Assembly (NCBI GenBank): GCA_014155875.1
Contig: JACEFZ010014577.1
Span: forward strand, 5,001-69,000
Source: Cepaea nemoralis
Lineage: Eukaryota; Mollusca; Gastropoda; Stylommatophora; Helicidae
Reading direction: 5' to 3'
Length of the DNA stretch: 64,000 bases
Shown here: piece after piece, positions 56,013 to 64,000 of the stretch
Layout of the letters: every line of letters begins with the position of its first letter
Numbering within the stretch: position 1 is the stretch's first letter
Notes under the pieces: generated by a model
Told to the model about the DNA's origin: nothing
What the model saw: only the letters and a program-made list of their open reading frames with translations
Database searches by the model: none
Program-made: the position numbers and the translations under genes

Positions 56013-57992
56013 TCACATCATGTCAACTCAACTCAACTCACCTCATGTCAACTCACCTCATGTCAACTCACCTCATGTCAACTCAACTCACCTCATGTCA
56101 ACTCAACTCAACTCACCTCATGTCAACTCAACTCACCTCATGTCAACTCAACTCAACTCACCTCATGTCAACTCAACTCACCTCATGTCAACTCAGCTCA
56201 CCTCATGTCAACTCACCTCAACTCACCTCGTGTCAACTTAACTCACCTCATGTCATCTCAACTCACCTCATGTCATCTCAACTCAACTCACCTCATGTCA
56301 ACTCAGCTCACCTCATGTCAACTCAGCTCACCTCATGTCAACTCAACTCACCTCATGTCAACTCAACTCAGCTCACCTCATGTCAACTCAACTCACCTCA
56401 TGTCAACTCAACTCAACTCACCTCATGTCAACTCAACTCACCTCATGTCAACTCAACTCACCTCATGTCAACTCAACTCAACTCACCTAATGTCAACTCA
56501 ACTCACCTCATGTCAACTCAACTCACCTTATGTCAACTCAGCTCACCTCATGTCAACTCAACTCAACTCACCTCATGTCAAATCAACTCAACTCACCTTA
56601 TGTCAACTCAACTCAACTCACCTCATGTCAACTATACTCACCTCATGTCAACTCAACTCACCTCATGTCAACTCAGCTCACATCATGTCAACTCAACTCA
56701 ACTCACCTCATGTCAACTCACCTCATGTCAACTCACCTCATGTCAACTCAACTCACCTCATGTCAACTCAACTCAACTCACCTCATGTCAACTCAACTCA
56801 CCTCATGTCAACTCAACTCAACTCACCTCATGTCAACTCAACTCACCTCATGTCAACTCAGCTCACCTCATGTCAACTCACCTCAACTCACCTCGTGTCA
56901 ACTCAACTCACCTCATGTCATCTCAACTCAACTCACCTCATGTCAACTCAACTCAACTCATGTCAACTCAGCTCACCTCATGTCAACTCAACTCACCTCA
57001 TGTCAACTCAGCTCACCTCATGTCAACTCAGCTCACCTCATGTCAACTCAGCTCACCTCATGTCAACTCAGCTCACCTCATGTCAACTCAACTCACCTCA
57101 TGTCAACTCAACTCAACTCATGTCAACTCAACTCACCTCATGTCAACTCAACTTAGCTCACCTCATGTCAACTCAACTCACCTTATGTAAACTCAACTCA
57201 GCTCATGTCAACTCAGCTCACCTCATGTCAACTCAGCTCACCTCATGTCAACTCAGCTCACCTCACCTAATGTCAATTCAACTCACCTCATGTCAACTCA
57301 ACTCACCTCATGTCAACTCAGCTCACCTTATGTCAACTCAACTCAACTCACCTCATGTCAACTCAACTCAACTCACCTCATGTCAACTCAACTCAACTCA
57401 CCTCATGTCGACTCAACTCACCTCATGTCAACTCAACTCACCTCATGTCAACTCAGCTCACCTCATGTCAACTCAACTCAACTCACCTCATGTCAACTCA
57501 CCTCATGTCAACTCAACTCATGTCAACTCAACTCACCTCATGTCAACTCAACTCAACTCACCTCATGTCAACTCAACTCACCTCATGTCAACTCAGCTCA
57601 CCTCATGTCAACTCAACTCAACTCACCTCTTGTCAACTCAACTCACCTGATGTCAACTCAACTCAACTCACCTCATGTCAACTCAACTCACCTCATGTCA
57701 ACTCAGCTCACCTCATGTCAGCTCAGCTCACCTCATGTCAACTCAACTCACCTCATGTCAACTCAACTCACCTCATGTCAACTCAACTCAACTCACCTCA
57801 TGTCAACTCAACTCACCTCATGTCAACTCATGTCAACTCAACTCAACTCACCTCATGTCAACTCAACTCACCTCCTGTCAACTCAACTCACCTCATGTCA
57901 ACTCAACTCACCTCATGTCAACTCAAGTCACCTCATGTCAACTCAACTCACCTCATGTCAACTCAACTCACCTCATGTCAACTCAACTCAAC
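56013..57992. repeat. Pentamer-block satellite array, right part
   Basis: About 2.0 kb continuing the array after the retrotransposon. It includes the AACTATACTC marker near 56631 and the CACCTTATGTAAACTC marker near 57182. It stops abruptly at CAACTTAGCTCAATTTGTC. Confidence 0.97.
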
Positions 57993-58611
57993 TTAGCTCA
58001 ATTTGTCTAAACGAGGGAAATAGAAAAGTCACATCAGACATAGCCAGCGCTTTTATTTTTGTTTGCGCTCTCTCGCTTTGAACTCAAGCGTAGTCCAAAC
58101 ACACTACTTCTAGTAGCACCGGACTGAATTTTGTGTGTGGATTAGCTTTCCTATTACCAGTGTCCCTCGCCTATAGGCGAAACCACTCCGACTTCAGAGG
58201 TGCTTGTAAATTTCTTAAATACAGCTATTGTTTGCCATATTCTGTGCTTAATCTCTGCGTGCATCTTCCATCTGATATTATAACTTCTCCTATGTTGTTG
58301 TTTTTTTTTTTTTTATTGTTTTGTAAATAGCCACTTGGTTAAGAATTATCCCTTCTGTTTCCGTTTCACATTTTGGTGTCACTTTTTTATTTCTTTAATA
58401 TCACATTGTTGCTATTTTCTTGATATTCAACCTTTTAATTATAACCTCGAATTCATATTCCTGACTTCTTTTCATCTCACTCATTAAAATTTCACTACAG
58501 AGAGAAAAGAGATCCGGTCACAAATCACATCCCTGTCATACTCCTAGCTGTATGTGTTCATAATTGCACTATTTATTTCCTATTTTAATTGCTGTCACTT
58601 GGTTCTTTTCA
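57993..58611. other. Unassigned DNA
   Basis: A/T-rich, with no supported gene. An oligo-T stretch is near 58300. Confidence 0.4.
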
Positions 58612-58755
58612 AACAATAACACTTCGCAGGAAGCCAAAGAAGATTGATAAACCAACACAGAACTGGCGTCGTTAGCCGCTACACGCTGCGGGATTCCGCT
58701 GCGGGGATCCGAGCACTTATGGACTGAATGGTTCGATGTGCAATGAGGATGATCT
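58612..58755 (+). pseudogene. LINE 3' fragment (RNase H LINE family)
   Basis: CCAACACAGAACTGGCGTCG, TAGCCGCTACACGCTG and GAGCACTTATGGAC match the C-terminal end of the LINE at 20410-20520 and the fragment at 26230-26370. A CTAA repeat tail follows. Confidence 0.8.
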
Positions 58756-58756
58756 G

Positions 58757-58758
58757 TC

Positions 58759-58792
<34 letters not shown>

Positions 58793-58832
58793 TTAACTAA
58801 CTAACTAACTAACCAACTAACTAAGTAACTAG
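58757..58832. repeat. (CTAA)n tail
   Basis: About 19 units of AACT with minor variants, directly after the LINE end. Confidence 0.95.
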
Positions 58833-58867
58833 TAAATAGTCTTTATTATTCTGATATATTTTCCATC

Positions 58868-59108
58868 AATCTCAGAGGGAATCTCCGTAGCGAAGTGGTC
58901 AAGCAGTTTGACTCGGGCTCCGAAGGCTGTGGGTTCGATTCCGGGCCGCGTCTTTCGGTTCACCTGTGAACATTTTCGGAGACTCCTGCGGGTTGTCGGA
59001 GTTCGTGCTTTGTGCGACGCTTTCCGCGCTGCGGAAAGAGACCGAGCCATATGCGATAAAACCCGGTGCAATGAAGTCGACCCTGTCGACTTTGAAGCGA
59101 CTGTGTCC
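58868..59108 (+). mobile_element. tRNA-derived SINE (SINE-D)
   Basis: TAGCGAAGTGG at 58888-58898 matches the A box at all positions, and GGTTCGATTCC at 58932-58942 the B box, 33 nt apart as in tRNAs. A G/C-rich body of about 155 bp follows. No intact acceptor stem is visible, so it is not a tRNA gene. Confidence 0.82.
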
Positions 59109-60240
59109 GTATTCTGTTAGTATTATCAATGTGCATGGTGCATTGTCTGTATCCTTTCGTTCCACAAATCCATACTTTTCTTCACCAATTACCATTTTTA
59201 TTTTCTTGTTTATTTCATTATAATTCTGAGTATAAGATAAGGGGGCATGGTTTATGGGGATAATTATACGAAAATCTTCGCATTTAATTGCTCGTGGTCT
59301 TTTTTCGTACATCTATAAATACCTAGTTCAGATTATCACACGGTAAATATCCAATGTTTTAAATATCATTCAACATTTTGGTTAATATTTCTATCCAAAA
59401 ATCTCACAGTATTTCTAATTCTTCTATTGTGATTCCATCTTAACAGGCTGTTTTTCTTTCCTTCATATGTTTGATGGCATCAACGACTTCTTCTTTTAGA
59501 ACAGGAGGAACTTCTAAGTTACTTTCTTCTGTTAATTCTTCCCTTTCTCCTACATATTATTATCTTATAATATATTCATTCCACCTCTGCATTATATCAC
59601 CTACCTCCAATAATATCTTTCCTGACTTTGATTTCAAACCCCTGTGTTTGCACTTATGTTTCTTCCCGTGAGATCATTGATTTCTTTGTGCGTATATTTT
59701 GTGTCTTTAATAAAATTTAATTATTTTCTTGCACTGCCCTTTTAACCAACTTTCTTTTGCCTTCATACAATTATCTTATCATACTCTTGCTTGGCATTTT
59801 TAAGTTTTGTTTTCGTTTGTCCATCAACATTACATTTTCTCCAGTCATTCATTTATTGTTTGCTTGTTAGCTTCTCTTCGGTAATATTTCTTTGTTTGTT
59901 TGATGAATTGGGTTTCTTAGCATTTACCATTGTTCATTAATACTCTGTATTTTAGCTATTGCATTGTACCTGTCTTTCACAGTCACTCTGTACTGTTGTT
60001 GAAATTCTTTATATGTTCTCAGAACATCTTTATTAAGTCTCATAATCGTAACCTTTTTTCCCCATTGTCTTGATTCTAACTATTATTTGTCCAAAGAACT
60101 CTATTACAGTCAGCATTTGGCATTGTCTTAACATTTATTAAAGCATTTCTACATCTTGCATGAATAAATATGAATTCAAATTTGTTCAGTATTTTCTTAT
60201 CAGGGCTTTTCCATCGTTTTTTTATGATGTTTAAAACAGG
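59109..60240 (-). pseudogene. Decayed LINE RT fragment
   Basis: The minus strand near 59225-59110 reads IGEEKYGFVERKDTDNA, matching IGEEQCGFVEGKGTVNA of the intact LINE (5390-5440). Further along (59660-59440) pieces such as KSGKILLEVGDIMQRWNEYI and VVDAIKHMKERKTACQDGIT match the region before the RT palm. There are many stops. It is related to, but clearly diverged from, the 3345-6583 LINE. Confidence 0.75.
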
Positions 60241-60497
60241 TGAGTAGTATATATGTACAAAAGAATGTTGTTTTTTTGAGGCGCAAAAGCGATTTGCGCA
60301 TCAAAGGGCGATAATTCTCCGTTTTTGTGTGTGTGTGAAAAAGTAGCCGTGGTCATAGTAGGTGTTCAGGTGACTCATCAGAGTGGGTGTGGTGGTCAGA
60401 GTAGGTATGTTCAAGTGACCCCTTAAATTGTAGGTACTATACAACATAAAAAAATACAACAATAAAGAAAACAAACGAATCAAGTAAGGTATATGTT
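60241..60497. other. Unassigned DNA flanking the polB element
   Basis: No gene. It contains a short GCGCAAAAGCGATTTGCGC near-palindrome at 60281-60300 and a TG run. It may hold the element's end, but no terminal repeat can be confirmed. Confidence 0.35.
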
Positions 60498-60503
60498 TTT
60501 ATT
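60498..60503 (-). promoter_or_regulatory. Polyadenylation signal for the polB ORF
   Basis: AATAAA on the minus strand, about 30 bp after the end of the polymerase reading frame. Confidence 0.5.
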
Positions 60504-60531
60504 AAACCATGTATAGACAATACAATGCATA

Positions 60532-63110
60532 TTAAATCAGTAATGGCATAGTCGATATATTATCACTGTCAACCTTTCTTTTTATAAACAGATATGACAA
60601 AGATGCACGATGTTGCTGATATGTATATACAGAAGAGTCTTGTGTCTTGAAGCCTATATTGGTTCCCCCACTCGGTGTTTGGGTGTTGAGTACTTCCAAA
60701 AAAGTTTCCTTGTTTAGATGAGTGTTGTGATTTTTGGTCAGACCTTTGGTACTGATTTTATCATAATCTCCGACACAAATATACGTCTTACTGCATAACG
60801 AGACCACCCCCCCCCCCTTCGTATTCTAGTTTAAAAAGACCAGGGGTTCTCTTTTCATACGCTTTGATATCCACACAGTCCTGACAGTTAGTAGTTTTAT
60901 GAACAGGGCAGGTTTCAGACGGGAACCACTGATTATAGACTCTGTCATATTCTTTTCGTAGGTGTGGTCTTACCACTTCAGAGAGTGAGTCGGCGCTAAG
61001 GGCCAAGTATAGAGAGTCAGTGTCCATTTCACAAAGCTGAAAGTCCACCCTGTCTATAAATACGTCTAGAAAGTCGTAATAAAAAGCTAACATTCTTAAT
61101 TTGGCATACTGATAAACGAAAAATAAAAAGCTAACATTCTTAATTTGGCATACTGATAAACGAAAAAAACAATCTGTAGAGGTAGATCTCAGACTGTTTT
61201 CTTCTGTAGGGTTTCAACTTCGAAAAGATCAGCTGTAATACTAGTCATGCTTTTAAATCTGGGGTTATTGAGTACTTTGGTCGTGTCTTTTCCCTGGCAG
61301 TAGGAGACATCGGTATGTTTGGCTTTATTAGTTAACGTTTTACCGTAAGCGGCGTTACCTAACAATTTCATCCTGTCTGCTGTAATAGACTCGGCTGGAT
61401 TTTTGTCCCCTTGGCGACGGGCATTAGAGACTGATTCCCCAAATTGTTTAAAACAACTAACCGGTCGATACTCTATTGTCTGGTAGATGTGTGTAACAAC
61501 CAACCCATGGGCTAGATACCATTTTAAAAGAGGGGTGGCTAATAATATTTTCTTCCCGAAATAACTACCAATCAATGTCCGTCGTGGTGTACTCAGTAGT
61601 TTATTTTTTATGGCGTAGTCTTTCATAAACTCCCCAATATCGTCTCTCGACACTTCAGTGTTCTTGAAAATAGGGGGCATTTCGGCAAAGGACTCTTGTA
61701 AATCAATCGGGGTCTCTATATCGCATTCAACCAACCAGAAAAATGTGTCGGATTTTACAGCCTCAATGATCTGGTTTTCACTCAAAGATCCCCAAGGAAG
61801 TTGTGAGGGTGGAAACTTCTCTTTCAGGAAACACTTTATGGTTGTATTTGATCTCTTTAATCTCTGCCACTCACATTCCCAAATAACCTTTACTGTCACC
61901 CCAACAACTTTCTGTAGATACTCATGAATGTTACACGTATTCTGGTATAGTTTTTCTAGTGGTTTCTTGTTAACCGGATTAATAGTTTTCCCAGCAGTTA
62001 GACGGCAAGACGAGTGCCCGTGGAACAAACACCCATGGAATTGGTAAGCTGTATTATTCTTTTTATCCCACCCATCTACTCGAATATGTCGATCACCAAG
62101 TTGCATCTCATGGCTATTTAATTGGGTTTTTAAATCTATATTTTCATTATGTGACACCCAACTTAACCACTCTCGACTCTGACGTGTGTATTTGTGTAAT
62201 CTGTGTGCTCTAAAACCATCTTCGCGGCTTCTATATATGGGGAATTCTATTGGCATATCTTTCATAAGAGACCAAAGGTATAAGGCAATCGCATCAAACC
62301 CTTTAATACTTTTTACTGGTTTATTACCCCTGATAAGGGTCTCATTGACTTCGTGGTAACGATGAAAAATAATACTCGGCCCACCCACTATATTGTCTCG
62401 TAACAACTTGTGTACCTTCTCCTCCTTCTTCGAACACAAAAAAAAATTAAACATCTTTATTCATGGTGTTGAATAGGTATTGTAGAGTAATACCGGGGAC
62501 TGAGATGGCCTGTTTACACATGTCTATTTTTAACTCCGCATAAAAGGCTACTTGTTTGTCCAGGGCTTTTAGAAAGGGTCACGTTCCAAATTAGAAAATC
62601 CCGCAAGGTAGTCATCTTATTGTCGGTCTATGCTTTCTGACAAACAGTGTATTCTGCTTCGGAAATGTTACGGTTTTTAAGTCTTAAGAAAAAGGCCGCG
62701 TGTGGTGGTAGGGCTGTCTCATTTAACTTTCCCAGATCGGTCAGATACTCGTATGAAAAAAAAACCTTTTGTCTCTTCTATGCCAAAAGAGGCCAGATAT
62801 TGCGCATAGCTTACCCCTGAAACCAGAAAGTTGGAGACGTCAAGGAATTTCAGTCTTTCTGTCGCTATGCACATGAAATTATTATTTCTTTTGACTATAA
62901 ACTTGAATGGGTTAGCCTCCCGATCAAGGAAATATTGTATCAAATAAGGTTTCATGAGGTTAATGTCATATTTTCCGCTATTCAACCCAAACAGGGGGAG
63001 TTCTTTCAGAAAGTAGTCGAGCCTTTCACTTAATTTTGGGTGGTCACCTAATTGGGCAAAGGTTGACTCGAACTGTTTTAGTAATAGCTCATAAGACCTA
63101 GCAGATATCC
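60532..63110 (-). pseudogene. Protein-primed family B DNA polymerase, broken
   Basis: Pieces of one polymerase in order on the minus strand. The exonuclease domain lies at 63110-62719 (ELPLFGLNSGKYDINLMKPY, the second exonuclease motif). A linker at 62719-62454 is broken by frameshifts. The largest piece, 62454-61189, is 421 codons: HGCLFHGHSSCR near the end of the exonuclease/TPR1 side, and MKLLGNAAYGKTLTNKAKHT, a polymerase motif B. Motif C, CEMDTDSLYLALS, lies in 61093-60788, and KRTPGLFKLEYEG and CSKTYICV follow in 60807-60532. This family (DNA_pol_B_2) replicates linear DNA with a terminal protein, as in Polinton/Maverick elements and relatives. The first exonuclease motif is absent, so the 5' end is truncated near 63110. 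A 44-bp tandem duplication (61080-61167) shifts the frame before motif C. Inactive as read. Confidence 0.87.
61080..61167. repeat. 44-bp tandem duplication inside polB
   Basis: TAAAAAGCTAACATTCTTAA and what follows occur twice with a 44-bp period. The length is not a multiple of three, so it breaks the polymerase frame. Confidence 0.93.
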
Positions 63111-64000
63111 GACTACAGACGAACAATCTACTGGTAAACGACAGAAAATACCTGAACAACAACCATCAAACGACAGTGTATCGCAAGTTACAGACAATCA
63201 TATACCGTCAACTAGCACGTCAACACAAACAGCAGCATCATCCAGTGCTGGCATCAAGCGTAGTACGGAGGCGTTATCATCATCAGGTGCCTTGTCGGGT
63301 GGCGCGGGTGATAACGTGTCGCCTAGTAATAATAAGCAACAAACATCATCATCTAGTGCCTTACCGAGTGACGCAGCAGTATCAATACCAAGTACCTTGT
63401 CAACAGATGTTCAGCTATCAGCTGGTACCACAACAAGTGACGCACTATCAACAGATACTTTGTCGACATATGAGAAACTATGTACCATGGCTGCAGAAGC
63501 CCAGACAGGAACCTCTGGTGTTAACACAATTAGTAAATATCTTTCATTACAGAAACTACCCCTGGATGTTAGGGTTGTATATAATGACCATTGGGACACG
63601 ATTAGGTCATACATACGACACGGTCGCTATCTCTGTGAATGGACATTTTTTTAATCCACCAGACACTGACATGACGACAGATTGGGGTTCTCGTTTATTC
63701 CCGCTTTTTAATATTCAAAACTCTCGATTTAAAATAATCCCCAGTCTGCATATAGTCTTGAGACATCGAGAGACACAAGCCCTACGGTTCTACCATGCCA
63801 GTCCAAATAACTCTTCGTTGTTTACTTTACCATTTTTAGTGACCAATAGGTCTGATTTCGAGGCCTTTGTAACCAAACTAAACGCTGTTGATTTGGTGAA
63901 TTCAGCGACACTAACACGACCAGATACTAAATATTATGTCGAATCAATTCCAAGTATAACTTTTTATGTGTATAAACTGGTAGAATTCCCTGTTGGCTGT
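63091..64000 (+). CDS. Unknown Ser/Thr-rich protein, partial, next to polB
   Basis: An open frame runs from at least 63091 to a stop at 63652-63654. After the T run at 63644-63651 a second frame stays open to the window end (VTNRSDFEAFVTKLNAVDLV, IPSITFYVYKLVEFP). One base in the T run would join them, so this is probably one protein of 300 residues or more that continues past the window. The N-terminal part is low in complexity: a basic patch TGKRQKIP, then many Ser, Thr and Ala (STSTSTQTAASSAG, SSSSALPSDAAVS). It then becomes ordered (STYEKLCTMAAEAQ, LPLDVRVVYNDHWDTIRSYI). No ATG near the start; the true start is not visible. I do not recognise the family. A structural or accessory protein of the same polB-bearing element is possible, from position only. 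Confidence 0.55.

Noticed and set aside
33480..57992. CRISPR-like array
   Set aside because: Units are contiguous, with no unique spacers and no cas genes; this is a eukaryotic satellite.
33493..58081. Very long open frames in the satellite (up to 1668 codons, rich in Ser, Thr, Gln, Leu, His)
   Set aside because: The pentamer blocks contain no stop on the plus strand, so all three forward frames stay open. The three frames encode the same words, and every unit supplies an ATG. There is no sign of selection for one frame.
58881..58954. True tRNA gene
   Set aside because: The A and B boxes are good, but no acceptor stem pairing is evident and the sequence continues into a SINE body. The same reasoning applies to 16487-16560 and 20900-20960.
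63292..63654. A capsid assignment for the Ser/Thr-rich ORF
   Set aside because: Only position beside polB suggests it; no motif supports it, so it stays unknown.

Overview
This window is repeat-dominated animal nuclear DNA. There is no bacterial-style gene organisation and no host gene I can name with confidence. It holds single-ORF LINEs, a Penelope-like element with a GIY-YIG domain, tRNA-headed SINEs, a pogo/Tigger transposon, a mariner relic, a hAT-type MITE, a Ty3/Gypsy element and a protein-primed polB element, together with long microsatellites. This mix fits an invertebrate, and a lophotrochozoan such as a mollusc is my best guess; that is inference, because no species marker is visible.

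Layout. 1-2.1 kb: unrecognised DNA, then a decayed LINE 3' piece. 2.26-13.56 kb: one nested structure. A 32-bp minisatellite is split at a TA by a pogo/Tigger transposon (2850-13247). That transposon is split by a Penelope-like element (3173-10460), which is split by a full-length LINE with an intact 960-codon ORF (3693-6575). 13.6-23.5 kb: a mariner relic, SINEs, Penelope fragments, a second LINE with an RNase H domain (18.2-20.5 kb) and anonymous DNA. 23.5-25.8 kb: TTC repeats flanking a G/T-rich tract. 25.8-32.1 kb: SINEs, a LINE 3' end hit by a hAT MITE, and a tandem segmental duplication around a 28-bp minisatellite.

33.2-58.0 kb: a satellite of about 16 kb built almost wholly from 5-bp blocks (TCAAC, TCACC, TCAGC, TCATG). 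It is interrupted at 47779-56012 by a Ty3/Gypsy retrotransposon on the minus strand with two 306-bp LTRs that look identical by eye. 58.0-60.3 kb: LINE and SINE remnants. 60.5-64.0 kb: a broken protein-primed family B DNA polymerase (minus strand) next to a divergent Ser/Thr-rich ORF that runs off the window.

The genes here are selfish replication genes, not a host pathway. The points of most interest are a probable non-autonomous derivative made from the 5'UTR and 3' end of the LINE, SINE sequence carried in the Penelope 3' region, a hammerhead-like motif in the Penelope terminal repeats, a satellite whose minus strand repeats a near-consensus 5' splice site hundreds of times, and a 15-nt match to a Tn5 library adapter inside the satellite. 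Many young-looking elements carry single-base frameshifts, so some breaks may be consensus errors rather than biology.
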